Shown: positions 1 through 8,158 of the stretch, in pieces | Layout of the letters: every line of letters begins with the position of its first letter | How positions within the stretch are numbered: the stretch's first letter is position 1 | Translations under genes and position numbers: made by a program | The notes under the pieces: generated by a model | Database searches by the model: none | What the model saw: only the letters and a program-made list of their open reading frames with translations | What the model was told of the DNA's origin: nothing | NCBI RefSeq assembly: GCF_014204915.1 | Contig: NZ_JACHMH010000001.1 | Span: forward strand, 1,736,001 to 1,800,000 | Direction of reading: 5' to 3' | DNA: 64,000 bases | Source of the DNA: Crossiella cryophila | Lineage (GTDB): Bacteria; Actinomycetota; Actinomycetes; Mycobacteriales; Pseudonocardiaceae

Positions 1-446
1 TCGGCGACGCCCGCTGGGAGAGCATGGTCGTGCCGGGCGTGGTGCTCGTGCTGGCACTGGCCGCGGGCATGGCGGTCGGGCGCTGGCTCAACCTGCTCTC
101 CGCGGGCGATGACGGGGCCGCCGCACTCGGCGTTGACCCGAAGAAACTGCGGCTGCTGGCCCTGATCGGGGTCGCGCTGCTGGCGGGTACCTCGGTCACG
201 GTGGCAGGCGGCATCGCCTTCGTCGGACTGATCATCCCGCAGGCGGCCGCGTTCCTGGTGGGCGCGGACGCCCGGCGGCTGCTGCCGGTGGCCGCGCTGC
301 TCGGCGGGGTGTTCCTGGTCGCGGCGGACCTGCTGGCCAGGGTGGTGATCGCGCCGCTGGAGATCCCGGTCGGCGCGGTCACCTCCTCGGTGGGCGGGGT
401 GGTGTTCCTGGTGATGCTCTACCGGCGGCGGGGGAGGGCGGCATGA
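1..446 (+). CDS. FecCD-family ABC permease, C-terminal part
   Basis: This is the end of a membrane permease that imports ferric siderophores or haem; the start lies before the window and the reading frame is open from base 3. The visible 147 residues hold about four membrane segments and the family motif region GGIAFVGLIIPQ, followed by a final helix and a short RRR tail that should face the cytoplasm. The stop overlaps the start of the ATPase gene by four bases (ATGA), so the two are translationally coupled. Family assignment is firm; the substrate cannot be read from the sequence, although the FhuF-like gene downstream suggests a ferric siderophore. Confidence 0.9.
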   Translation, partial: GDARWESMVVPGVVLVLALAAGMAVGRWLNLLSAGDDGAAALGVDPKKLRLLALIGVALLAGTSVTVAGGIAFVGLIIPQAAAFLVGADARRLLPVAALLGGVFLVAADLLARVVIAPLEIPVGAVTSSVGGVVFLVMLYRRRGRAA

Positions 447-1216
447 GCGTGCGCACCGAAGGCGTGCGGGTGGCCCTTGGCGGCCGCATCGTGGTGGACG
501 GCGTGGACCTCGAACTGGGTGCCGGTGAGGTGCTGGGACTGGTGGGGCCCAACGGTTCCGGCAAGACCTCGCTGCTGCGCACGCTGTACCGGGCACTGGC
601 CCCGGCCGGCGGCGCGGTGCTGGTGGACGAGCGGCCGGTCGCCGGGTTCGGACGGCGGGAACTGGCCAGGACACTGGCCGCGACCACCCAGGAATCCGAG
701 CACGCGGCCGCGCTGACCGTGACCGAGGTGGTCACCCAGGGCCGCACCTGCCACCGCGGCTGGCTGGAATCGCTGCGGGCCGATGACCACGCCGCGGTCG
801 GCGAGGCGATCAAGCTGGCCGACCTGGAAGCCTTGCGGGACCGGGATGTCCGCACCCTCTCCGGTGGTGAACGGCAACGCGTCTCCATCGCCCGCGCACT
901 CGCCCAGCAGCCCCGGATCCTGGTGCTGGACGAGCCGACCAACCACCTCGACCTGCGGCACCAGCTCGCCGTGCTGGAACTGCTGCGCGCCCGCGCGGGC
1001 GAGGGCCTGTCCGTGCTGCTCACCCTGCACGACCTGCGGCTGGCGGTGGAACACTGCGACCGCCTGGTGGTGCTCGAGGAGGGCAGGGTGGTCACCGCCG
1101 GACCGCCAGTGCGGGTGCTCACCGCGGACCTGCTCGCCGGGGTTTTCGGCGTGCGCGGTCAGCTCAGGGAGCTGGCCGACGGACGGTCCACAGTGGACAT
1201 AGCGGGCACGGTATGA
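443..1216 (+). CDS. ABC transporter ATP-binding protein, FecE/FhuC type
   Basis: This is the 257-residue ATPase subunit that powers the preceding FecCD permease. Walker A (GPNGSGKT) is at residues 35-42, the signature LSGGERQRV near residue 140, Walker B with the D-loop (ILVLDEPTNHLD) follows, and the H-loop is in TLHD. Length and motif order are those of siderophore and haem importers. The ATG overlaps the permease stop. No substrate-binding lipoprotein is visible downstream, so it is probably upstream of the window. The next gene is on the opposite strand, so transcription of this operon should end near 1220. Confidence 0.93.
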   Translation: MSVRTEGVRVALGGRIVVDGVDLELGAGEVLGLVGPNGSGKTSLLRTLYRALAPAGGAVLVDERPVAGFGRRELARTLAATTQESEHAAALTVTEVVTQGRTCHRGWLESLRADDHAAVGEAIKLADLEALRDRDVRTLSGGERQRVSIARALAQQPRILVLDEPTNHLDLRHQLAVLELLRARAGEGLSVLLTLHDLRLAVEHCDRLVVLEEGRVVTAGPPVRVLTADLLAGVFGVRGQLRELADGRSTVDIAGTV

Positions 1217-1221
1217 GCTGC

Positions 1222-2082
1222 CTAACCAAGTTCCTTGGCGAACTGGCGGATCAGGCGCAGCGAGTCCGTTGTGCTCAGCGCGCGTTCCAGGGCCTGGTCG
1301 AAGGCGGAGTCGAACTCGCGCAACCGCACCGGGTGGTCGAGGAGCGAGGTCGCGGTCACCGTCTCCTGCCACAGCAGCGCGGGCAGTCGCGGGCCGGGGA
1401 ACTCCAGCAGGTGGAACCCGCCGCCGCCGAGGGCGTGGAATGCCTCCGCGGTGAACGGCACCAGCCGGATGTCCACAGTGGACGGACGCTGCTCCACCAT
1501 CGCGGCCAGGTGCCGCAGTTGCGCGGCCAGCACCGCGCGGCCGCCGACCTGCTGGTGCAGCACGGCCTCGGTGACCACCGCGGTCAGCCGCAACGGGTCG
1601 GGGCCGTCCAGCCGGTGCTGGCGGATCAGCCGGGCCTCCAGGACCCGCTCGACGTCGGCCATCCGGATGTTCGGCCCGGCGCCGCGGATCACCGCGCGGG
1701 CGTAGTCCTCGGTCTGCAGCAGGGCCGGGATCAGTCCGCCGTCATAGGAGCGGATCGCGGCCGCGCCGTGTTCGTAGCCGAAGAAGCGCAGCGTGTCGTC
1801 GTTGAACAGCCCGCCGTAGCCCTGCCACCAGGACCGCTGCTCGGCGGCCGAACGCAGCTCGATCAGCCCGGCGTAGGACTCCTCGCTGAGCCGGTAGGCC
1901 TTGGCCAGCGCCTTCAACCGCACGTCGGTGATCTTCAGCTTCCCGCCCTCGACCCCGGAGACGTAGGGCTGGGTGAGCCGGGCGGCCTTGGCCGCGGCGA
2001 CCGCGGTGAGACCGGTCAGTTCCCGGTGCTCGCGCAGCCGGAGACCGAGTTCCCAGTTGGCGACGGTGGGTGAAGTGGGCAC
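1222..2082 (-). CDS. HTH regulator of the DUF5753 (Scr1-like) family
   Basis: A 286-residue regulator with an N-terminal XRE-type helix-turn-helix (residues about 10-65, LRLREHRELTGLTAVAAAKA then QPYVSGVEGGKL) and a C-terminal half typical of actinomycete DUF5753 proteins (LQTEDYARAVI motif, then QLRHLAAM and a late ALLWQE segment). Such proteins are abundant in Streptomyces and relatives, often paired with small DUF397 proteins; none is visible here. The start chosen is the GTG at 2082, which has GGAG eight bases upstream; a GTG two codons earlier (2088) is possible. It is divergent from the FhuF-like gene, with 73 bp between them, so it may control that gene (inference). Confidence 0.85.
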   Translation of the reverse strand: MPTSPTVANWELGLRLREHRELTGLTAVAAAKAARLTQPYVSGVEGGKLKITDVRLKALAKAYRLSEESYAGLIELRSAAEQRSWWQGYGGLFNDDTLRFFGYEHGAAAIRSYDGGLIPALLQTEDYARAVIRGAGPNIRMADVERVLEARLIRQHRLDGPDPLRLTAVVTEAVLHQQVGGRAVLAAQLRHLAAMVEQRPSTVDIRLVPFTAEAFHALGGGGFHLLEFPGPRLPALLWQETVTATSLLDHPVRLREFDSAFDQALERALSTTDSLRLIRQFAKELG

Positions 2083-2105
2083 TAACACAACTCCAGATGA
2101 CGGTG

Positions 2106-2115
2106 CTGATATCAG
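2106..2115. promoter_or_regulatory. Perfect palindrome between divergent genes
   Basis: CTGATATCAG is a perfect 10-bp palindrome in the 73-bp gap between the HTH regulator and the FhuF-like gene. Its position and symmetry suit an operator, but a 10-bp palindrome can occur by chance and no second copy was noticed. Confidence 0.3.
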
Positions 2116-2155
2116 TGCAGAAGTCTCGCACACCGCCTCCGGCCACGAAGGAGTG

Positions 2156-2824
2156 ATGGCAGCCGCCTGCCCGGAGATCCGCATCCGCTGCGACCCGGCC
2201 CCGCCGGAGGCATTGTCCTGCGCCCGGGTCGCGGCCGAGCCGGAGGTGGCGTTGGGGCTGGTCGCGGCGGAGATGGCCGCGACCGCGCACCGGGTCGAGG
2301 CGGCGGCCGCGCGCACCGCGATGTCGGTGTACGCGATCAAGATCGGCCAGGCCACGGTGCTGCCCTGGGCGCTGGGGCTGGGCTGGTGGCACCCGGACCG
2401 GGTCCGGCTGGGTGGTGATGGCGGGCATGGCTGGCACACCCTGCACCTGCCGGGCGCGCCGTCGCCGGTCGGTCTGGCGGAGTTGGTCGAGGGGATCTTC
2501 GAGGGGCATCTGTTCCGAGTGGCCGGACACCTGGCCGCCGTACGCGGCTGCGCCCGCCCGACCATGCTCGGCCAGATCGGCTTCGGCATCGGCACCGCCT
2601 TCGCCCGCGCCGCCCGCGGTGGCGCCGATCCGGCCCGACTTTCCCTTGCCCACCAACAGTTGTGTGCCACCCTCCCGTGGCTGGCCCCAACCGGCCGCCT
2701 GCTCCCCGGCCCCCACGGCCTGACCTACCTGCGCAACCACTGCTGCCTGTTCTGGACTGCCCCGGATGAGGCCGCCTGCCGCAGCTGCCCCCGCCGCACT
2801 GACGAGGACCGCCTCAGTACTTGA
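2156..2824 (+). CDS. FhuF-like (2Fe-2S) ferric-siderophore reductase
   Basis: A 222-residue cytoplasmic protein whose C-terminus carries the FhuF iron-sulphur signature: two adjacent cysteines, ten residues, a cysteine, two residues, a cysteine (CCLFWTAPDEAACRSC). FhuF-type proteins reduce the ferric siderophore after import so that iron is released. The N-terminal two thirds are rich in Ala and Leu and fit the rest of the family only loosely. The ATG at 2156 sits two bases after AAGGAG, which is close; an overlapping GTG at 2153 is equally possible. It lies beside the FecCD/FecE importer genes, which supports a role in siderophore iron use. Transcription runs into the repeat region at 2839. 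Confidence 0.75.
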   Translation: MAAACPEIRIRCDPAPPEALSCARVAAEPEVALGLVAAEMAATAHRVEAAAARTAMSVYAIKIGQATVLPWALGLGWWHPDRVRLGGDGGHGWHTLHLPGAPSPVGLAELVEGIFEGHLFRVAGHLAAVRGCARPTMLGQIGFGIGTAFARAARGGADPARLSLAHQQLCATLPWLAPTGRLLPGPHGLTYLRNHCCLFWTAPDEAACRSCPRRTDEDRLST

Positions 2825-2838
2825 TCCTCTTCCTCGGC

Positions 2839-2904
2839 GTGTTGGCCGTTCTGGTACGGCGTGTTGGCCGTTGTTGTACGGAGTGTTGGCCGGTGTGGGC
2901 GGGT
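2839..2904. repeat. Three tandem 22-bp repeats (GTGTTGGCC family)
   Basis: Three exact 22-bp units lie head to tail at 2839-2860, 2861-2882 and 2883-2904. Each begins GTGTTGGCCG; the first two end with GTACGG plus one base, and the third has diverged in its second half. The same unit recurs at 3203-3363 and at 36538-36637. The array starts 15 bp after the stop of the FhuF-like gene. The surrounding 2825-3353 stretch (529 bp) shows no gene: it holds only this array, the inverted repeat at 3005-3154 and the second array. Confidence 0.9.
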
Positions 2905-3004
2905 TGGTGCACGAGCGAAGGTCAAGATCAAGGGCGTCCTCGCCGGACGGGCAGAAATCAAAGGATGGGGGGAGAAGATCAAAGGCAGAGAACAGTGCTC
3001 AGGT

Positions 3005-3154
3005 GCGGTTCCCCATCCCCGTCAGCCTTCCGATACCAAACCACATCCCGGGCAAGCGGCCGGTCACGGTTGGGTGGCTAGGGTTTCGCAGGTTGCGGGC
3101 CGCTTGCCCGGGATGCGGTGTGTCCTCTCCAGGCTGACGGGGATGGGGAACCGC
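3005..3154. repeat. Long imperfect inverted repeat, 57-bp arms
   Basis: Arms 3005-3061 and 3098-3154 are inverted copies of each other. The outer 24 bp match perfectly (3005-3028 with 3131-3154), the next block differs, and the inner 21 bp match at 20 positions (3041-3061 with 3098-3118). The spacer is 36 bp. No open frame or transposase is present and no clear target duplication flanks it. It could be a MITE-like remnant or encode a long hairpin RNA between two convergent genes. Confidence 0.85.
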
Positions 3155-3202
3155 TCGGCAGATGTTTGAAAAGCCACCCCGGCCGCCTGTTCTCCGGGCT
3201 TC

Positions 3203-3363
3203 GCCCGCCCACAACGGCCAACACACCGTCCCACTTCGGCCAACACACCGTCCCATAACGGCCAACACTCCGGCAGGGTCTGGAAACACCTGCCGGAGTG
3301 TTGGCCGTTCTGGTACGGCGTGTTGGCCGTTGTTGTACGGGGTGTTGGCTGTTTTAGCTGAAG
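3203..3363. repeat. Head-to-head 22-bp repeat array with a 20-bp stem
   Basis: Three units in reverse orientation (3203-3224, 3225-3246, 3247-3268) face three in forward orientation (3298-3319, 3320-3341, 3342-3363). At the centre, 3257-3276 pairs perfectly with 3290-3309 (20 bp) around a 13-nt loop. The last unit runs into the stop codon of the 3354-3857 gene. The hairpin sits between convergent genes, so it may also stop transcription, but it lacks a T-tract. Confidence 0.9.
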
Positions 3364-3857
3364 GCGACCGGGATGAAGACGTCGAAGCTGCGGTCGCTGG
3401 CCTGCCAGTGGTCGCGGCGGGTGATGATGGCGCAGGTTTCCACGGCGCAGTTCAGGCCGCCGGTGTTCTCCTTGAGGTAGATCTTGGCGGTGAAGGAGCC
3501 GTTGGCGGCGATGGGGTAGGTGTTGCCGCCGAGGGGGGTGTTGGTCACCCAGGCCGACGGTCCGATGCCGGTGCCGCCCTGGCCGTCGCCGCCCTGGCAG
3601 GGGCCGGGCTTGACGCCGTAGCTGAGGTCCGCGGGGACCTTGCACAGCGCTACGTAGTAGCCCTTGTCGGTGTGGTAGCCGGTGCCGGTGACGGTGATCT
3701 CCTGGCCGTTGACCGCGATCGCGGTGGCCTCGGAGGCGGTGATGGTGCGGCCGTTGCGGCTGGCCGAGTCGGGGGCCGCGAGGGCCTGGCCGGTCATGGT
3801 CAGCACACCGGCGATCGCGCCGACGGAGACGAGAGCGGCCTTCACCTTGTTGTTCAT
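3354..3857 (-). CDS. Secreted neocarzinostatin-fold-like protein
   Basis: A 167-residue exported protein: a signal peptide ending near ALAAPDS (about residue 28), then one beta-rich domain. It contains the block GTGYHTDKGYYVALC shared with the proteins at 8155-8832 and 8915-10051. Two cysteine pairs (one after YYVAL and about a dozen residues later; one as C-x4-C in CAVETC) match the disulphide layout of neocarzinostatin apoprotein, so an immunoglobulin-like fold is likely (inference). There is no wall anchor, so it should be released. It is the last gene of the haem operon, coupled to the beta-propeller gene by an ATGA overlap. Its ligand is unknown; the setting suggests haem or iron. Confidence 0.75.
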   Translation of the reverse strand: MNNKVKAALVSVGAIAGVLTMTGQALAAPDSASRNGRTITASEATAIAVNGQEITVTGTGYHTDKGYYVALCKVPADLSYGVKPGPCQGGDGQGGTGIGPSAWVTNTPLGGNTYPIAANGSFTAKIYLKENTGGLNCAVETCAIITRRDHWQASDRSFDVFIPVAFS

Positions 3858-5332
3858 GCTGTTTCCCTCTTCTTGGTTCGGTGGTGGAACAGCAGCAGGG
3901 CGGTGCCGGCCGTCAGGAGGGCCAGCCCGGTCAGTAGCGGGAAGATCGGTTCCGCGCCGGTGTTGGCCAGCCGCGGGGTGGGCGGCTGGGTGGGTGCCGG
4001 TGGCGGTGCGACGGCCGGGGTGGTGGTCGTCGTCGTGGGGGGAGTCGTGGTGACCGGTGTGGTGGTGCCGGTGGGGGGTGGGGTGCTGGTGGTCGTGGGT
4101 TGGCCGCTGGGCACGGTGAGGACGGCGGCGGCAGTGGTTGTGCTGCCGGTGGGGTTGGTGAACATGGCGCGGAACTGCCTGCCGGACAACCGGATCTCCG
4201 CGGTCACGGTCAGCGCCTCGCCGGTCTCGCGCAGGTCGGTCCAGCTGCGGCCGCCGTCGATGCTCTCCTGCCAGCGGGTGCTCACCGCGCCCCTGGCGCT
4301 CGCGCTGAACCGCGCCGGACTGCCCGCGGCGACCTCGACGCTGGTGGGTTCGGTGAGCAGTACCGGTGCGGCGAATCGGGCGAAGACCTGGATGTTGGCG
4401 CCGTCGGCCACGTACACCGCGCCGGTGTTCGCGTTGACCCCGATGGAGCCGGGGGCGGCCACCTCCAGGGTGCCGATCGTCTTGCGTCGCACGGGATCCA
4501 GTACCGCGACCTGGCCGAGTTCGGCCTGCGAGGTGTAGAGGAACCCGGTGGCCGGATCGACCGCGGCCCGGCCCGCGCCCGCGCCGGCGGCGAAGGGCTC
4601 GCCGAGTACCTGGGCGGTGCGGGTGTCGATGGTGGTGACGGTGCCGTTGGCCTGGTTCACCGTGTACAGCCGGTGCAGCACCGGGTCCAGGGCCAGTCCG
4701 CGCGGGTTCGCGCCGACCGGGATGGTGGCGATCACCTTGTGCGCCTTGGTGTCCAGCACCGAGACCGTGTTGTCGTCCAGGTTGGCCACGTAGGCCCGGC
4801 CCTGGTGCACCACCACCTGGTCCGGTCCGGAGCCGACCGGCACCGAGGCGATCACCTTCTGCTGCACGGGATCGAGCACCGAGACCACGGCCGCGCCGCC
4901 CTCGGCCACGAACACCAGTCCGCTGTCCTCGTCCACGCCGATGCCGTTGGGACCGGCGCCGACCGGGATGGTCGCGGTGACCTGCCTGCTGACCGCGTCG
5001 ATCACCGAGACCGAGGGCTTCTTGTCGATCACCCCTCGGTTGACCGCGAACACGGTCCTGGTGCGGGTGTTCGCGGTGAGCTGGGCGGTCAGGTTGCCGA
5101 GTTTCGCTGTGCTGCCGAGGATCTGGTGGTTGCCGCCGAGTGCGCCCGCGGTGTTGCTACGGGTGCTGGTGAACCAGGTCTCGCCGCCCAGTGCCGCGAA
5201 GGAGTTGATCCCTGGCACGGCCACCGTGGCGGCCTTCTCGTGCCGCACCGGGTCGGCCGCGTGCGCGAGCGGCGCGGCGGCGATCAGGATCGCGCCCGCG
5301 GCCAGCAGGGCCGCGGGGAGTCGGTGGAACAT
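3854..5332 (-). CDS. LAxTG-anchored YVTN-type beta-propeller surface protein
   Basis: A 492-residue surface protein. It has a signal peptide (cleavage near AHAAD), about seven repeats of the YVTN/NHL type (VSVIDAVSRQVTATIPVG, VSVLDTKAHKVIATIPVG and similar) up to about residue 325, an immunoglobulin-like segment (about 330-405, TRWQESIDGGRSW), a Thr/Pro-rich stalk, then LANTG, a hydrophobic helix and a basic tail. LAxTG is the sorting signal of class E sortases in high-GC actinobacteria. The gene starts 14 bp after hmuV and overlaps the next gene by four bases, so it belongs to the haem operon. A role as haem or haemoprotein receptor is inference from context. Confidence 0.85.
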   Translation of the reverse strand: MFHRLPAALLAAGAILIAAAPLAHAADPVRHEKAATVAVPGINSFAALGGETWFTSTRSNTAGALGGNHQILGSTAKLGNLTAQLTANTRTRTVFAVNRGVIDKKPSVSVIDAVSRQVTATIPVGAGPNGIGVDEDSGLVFVAEGGAAVVSVLDPVQQKVIASVPVGSGPDQVVVHQGRAYVANLDDNTVSVLDTKAHKVIATIPVGANPRGLALDPVLHRLYTVNQANGTVTTIDTRTAQVLGEPFAAGAGAGRAAVDPATGFLYTSQAELGQVAVLDPVRRKTIGTLEVAAPGSIGVNANTGAVYVADGANIQVFARFAAPVLLTEPTSVEVAAGSPARFSASARGAVSTRWQESIDGGRSWTDLRETGEALTVTAEIRLSGRQFRAMFTNPTGSTTTAAAVLTVPSGQPTTTSTPPPTGTTTPVTTTPPTTTTTTPAVAPPPAPTQPPTPRLANTGAEPIFPLLTGLALLTAGTALLLFHHRTKKRETA

Positions 5333-5346
5333 GACGGTCTCCCAGC

Positions 5347-6165
5347 TCAGTCAGGGTCGCGGCGGGGCAGCACCAGCGGCGCCCCGGTTCGTGGATGGGC
5401 CAGCACCTCGACCTCGTGCCGGTAGACCCGGCTCAGCAGCTCGCCGGTGAGCACCTCGGCCGGGCTGCCCGCGGCGGCGAGTTCGCCACCGGCCAGCAGT
5501 GCGACCCGGTCCGCGTAGGCCGCGGCCAGGCCGAGGTCGTGCAGCACCACGACCACCGCGTCCCCGGCCTCGGCCCGGCGTTTCGCGATGCGCAGCACGG
5601 CTTCCTGGTGCCGCAGGTCGAGGGCGGCGGTGGGTTCGTCCAGCAGCAGCAGGCCGGTCCGCTGGGCCAGCACCCTGGCCAGCGCCACCCTGGCCCGTTC
5701 GCCGCCGGAGAGCGAGGGGAAGCGGCGGTGCGCGAACTCGGTGACCTCGGTCTCCCGCATGGCTTCCGCGATCGCCTCCTCGTCCTGCTCGGCCGCCGGG
5801 GTGCCCGCCCAGGGCGCGCGGCCCATCTCGACCACCTCGGCCACGGTGAACGGGAAGGACAGCAGCACCTGTTGCGGCAGCACGGCCCGGCGCACCGCCA
5901 GCTCCCTCGGCCGGTACCCGGCAAGGGGTTTGCCGTGCACCAGCACCTGTCCGGCGGTCGGCGTGACATCTCCGGCGAGCGCGGCCAGCAGGGTGGACTT
6001 GCCCGCGCCGTTGGGGCCCAGCAGCGCGAGCACCTCGCCGGTGCGTGCGGCCAGGCCCACCCGGTGCAGGATCTGTTGTCCGCCAAGGTGCACGTCGATC
6101 GCGACCGCCTCGGCGACCACGGTGCCCGGCGGCGCGGGCGCGGGGAGTTCGAGTCTCATGCCCAC
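5347..6165 (-). CDS. hmuV: Haem ABC transporter ATP-binding protein
   Basis: A 272-residue ATPase with Walker A GPNGAGKST near residue 50, the stretch RRAVLPQQVLLSFPFTVAEV that is characteristic of HmuV, signature LSGGERARV, Walker B LLLLDEPTAALDLRHQ and an H-loop VVLHD. It should energise haem import through HmuU. The start overlaps the end of hmuU by ten bases; an ATG two codons further in (6159) is also possible. It is the fourth gene of an operon that begins at 8832 below two iron boxes. Confidence 0.92.
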   Translation of the reverse strand: MGMRLELPAPAPPGTVVAEAVAIDVHLGGQQILHRVGLAARTGEVLALLGPNGAGKSTLLAALAGDVTPTAGQVLVHGKPLAGYRPRELAVRRAVLPQQVLLSFPFTVAEVVEMGRAPWAGTPAAEQDEEAIAEAMRETEVTEFAHRRFPSLSGGERARVALARVLAQRTGLLLLDEPTAALDLRHQEAVLRIAKRRAEAGDAVVVVLHDLGLAAAYADRVALLAGGELAAAGSPAEVLTGELLSRVYRHEVEVLAHPRTGAPLVLPRRDPD

Positions 6166-7187
6166 CCGCCCTGACTGGCCCTGGTGCGGCGCAGCAGCCA
6201 GAAGAAGAACGGCCCGCCGACCAGCGCGGTCAGTGCCCCGATCGGCAGTTCCACCGGCGCCATCACGGTGCGCGCCACCAGGTCCGCGGCCACCACGACC
6301 ACCGCGCCGCCGAGTGCGCTGACCGGGATCAGGAACCGGTGTCCCGGCCCGATGACCATGCGGACCACGTGCGGCACCACGAGTCCGACGAACCCGATCA
6401 TGCCTGCCACCGCGACCGCGGCCGAGGTCAGCAGGGCCACGACGAACATCAGCGTGCCGCGCAGCCGTTCGATGTGCACACCCAGGTGCCGGGCCGGGCG
6501 TTCGCCGAGTGCGAGCAGGTCCAGCTGGCGGGCGAACAGCGGTGCGAGCAGCAGACCGAGGATCGCGCAGGGCAGCACCGCGAACACCTTGGGCCAGGTG
6601 GTCTGGGCCAGGCTGCCCATCATCCAGAACACCACCGAGCGCAGCTGGGCGTCGTTGGAATAGGTGAGCAGCAGGTTGATCACCGCGCCGGTGGCCGCGT
6701 TGACCGCGATCCCGGTCAGCACCAGGGTGACCACCTCGGTCCGCCCGCCGGAGCGCGCGACCAGGTACACCGCGGCCACCGTGACCAGCCCGCCGATGAA
6801 GGCGGCCGCGGGCAGTGTCCAGGCGCCCAGCGCGGTCACGCCGAGCACGGTCACCGCACTGGCCGCCATGGCCGCGCCGCCGGACACGCCGACCACCGCG
6901 GGCTCGGCCAGCGGGTTGCCGAACACGCCCTGCATCACCGCGCCCGCACAGGCCAGCGAGGCCCCGACCAGCACGCCGAGCAGCACCCGGGGGAAGCGGA
7001 TCTGCCAGAGCACCGCGTCCAGGTAGCCGGCGCCGGTTGGCGCCTCGGCCAGGCCGAGGCGGTGCGCGATCGAGGCGAGCACATCGGCCACCGGACTGGG
7101 GAACGCGCCGATGCCCGCGCCCAGCAGGCAGAGCAGCACGAGTGCGATCCCCAGACCCAGTACGAGCGCCAGGCGACGTGCGCGCAT
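6156..7187 (-). CDS. hmuU: Haem ABC transporter permease
   Basis: A 343-residue FecCD-family permease with about nine or ten membrane helices. Family landmarks are GASLACAGAVMQGVFGNPLAEP near residue 75 (the coupling region with GNPLAEP), GIAVNAATGAVINLLLTYS and the late AGMIGFVGLVVPHVVRMVIGPGHR loop that contacts the ATPase. It forms the membrane channel for haem with HmuV and HmuT. The start codon shares one base with the hmuT stop (TGATG), which indicates coupled translation. Confidence 0.92.
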   Translation of the reverse strand: MRARRLALVLGLGIALVLLCLLGAGIGAFPSPVADVLASIAHRLGLAEAPTGAGYLDAVLWQIRFPRVLLGVLVGASLACAGAVMQGVFGNPLAEPAVVGVSGGAAMAASAVTVLGVTALGAWTLPAAAFIGGLVTVAAVYLVARSGGRTEVVTLVLTGIAVNAATGAVINLLLTYSNDAQLRSVVFWMMGSLAQTTWPKVFAVLPCAILGLLLAPLFARQLDLLALGERPARHLGVHIERLRGTLMFVVALLTSAAVAVAGMIGFVGLVVPHVVRMVIGPGHRFLIPVSALGGAVVVVAADLVARTVMAPVELPIGALTALVGGPFFFWLLRRTRASQGGWA

Positions 7188-8158
7188 CAGCGCAGACCCT
7201 CGGCCAGCGCGGTGACCACCAGTGCGGTGCGCGGCCCGAAGTTGAGCAGCACGCCGTCCTCGATGGCCACCACCCGGCGATTGGCCGCGGCCGGGGTCTG
7301 CGCGACGCCGGGCAGCTTGAGCAGCCCGTCCACCCCCTGCACCGAGTCCAGGCCCTTGCTCATCACCAGGAACACGTCCGGTTGCGCCTTGACCAGCGCT
7401 TCGGCGGTCAGCGGGGTGAACGGTCCGAGTCCGAGTTCCATGCCGACGTCACTGGCGCCGGCCGCGTCGATGATCGAGTCCGCGCCGGATCCCTTGCCGC
7501 CCAACAGGTAGACCGCGGCCTGCCCGCGCAGGTACAGGAACGCCACCCGCGCTTTCCGTTGCCCCTGCGGCAGTGTGGCCCGTGCGGCGTCGACCTCGCC
7601 CTTGGTCCGCTCGGCCAGTTCCCGGCCCGCGCCTGGCACGCCGAGCGCGGCGGCGACGGCCTCGATCCGGGTGTAGGTGTCGGCCATCCGCTTGGCCTCG
7701 GGCAGCACCACCACCGGCACCCCGGAATCGCGCAGCTGGCTGAGCGCCTCGGGCGGTCCGACCCCGGGTTCGGTGAGGATCACGGTGGGGCGCAAGGACA
7801 ACGTGCTCTCCGCGGACACGTCGTGCCCGGAGGTCACCACCGGCAGCGCCCGCGCGGGCTCGAAGGTGGCCGCCACGTCCCGCCCGACCACGTTCGCGCC
7901 GAGTCCGAGGGTGAACACCACCTCGGAGATCGACCCGGCCAGGGGGATGATCCGGGAGACGTCGGTGACGGTGATCCGGCGCCCGTCCACCGAGTCCACC
8001 GTGACCGGCAGCGCGGGGGTCGGCGTGGCCAGGGGTTTGATCCGTTGCGCGTTGACCTCGGTCGCGCCCGCGCTGGTCGGGGTGCTCGCCTGCGGTGCGG
8101 GCGCGGCGCAGCCGGCCAGCGCGAGTACGAGCGCACCGGCCAGTAATCGGCGGCTCAT
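7187..8158 (-). CDS. hmuT: Haem-binding lipoprotein of the HmuTUV importer
   Basis: A 323-residue substrate-binding lipoprotein. The N-terminus MSRRLLAGALVLALAGC is a lipoprotein signal with the lipid-modified cysteine at residue 17. The mature part has the class III periplasmic-binding fold with the HmuT-typical stretches IIPLAGSISEVVFTLGL, VVGRDVAATFEPA and LPVVTSGHDVSAESTLSLRP. It captures haem outside the membrane and delivers it to HmuU. I chose the ATG at 8158: it overlaps the stop of the gene upstream (ATGA) and gives a proper lipobox; the frame stays open further upstream but there it would overlap that gene. Confidence 0.92.
   Translation of the reverse strand: MSRRLLAGALVLALAGCAAPAPQASTPTSAGATEVNAQRIKPLATPTPALPVTVDSVDGRRITVTDVSRIIPLAGSISEVVFTLGLGANVVGRDVAATFEPARALPVVTSGHDVSAESTLSLRPTVILTEPGVGPPEALSQLRDSGVPVVVLPEAKRMADTYTRIEAVAAALGVPGAGRELAERTKGEVDAARATLPQGQRKARVAFLYLRGQAAVYLLGGKGSGADSIIDAAGASDVGMELGLGPFTPLTAEALVKAQPDVFLVMSKGLDSVQGVDGLLKLPGVAQTPAAANRRVVAIEDGVLLNFGPRTALVVTALAEGLR

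Noticed and set aside
3005-3154. Complete insertion sequence
   Set aside because: There is no transposase frame and no target duplication; only the inverted arms are present.
2839-3363. CRISPR array
   Set aside because: The 22-bp units abut directly with no unique spacers, change orientation, and have no cas genes nearby.
4100-5425. 441-codon plus-strand frame
   Set aside because: Antisense shadow of the beta-propeller gene; no motif and implausible composition.
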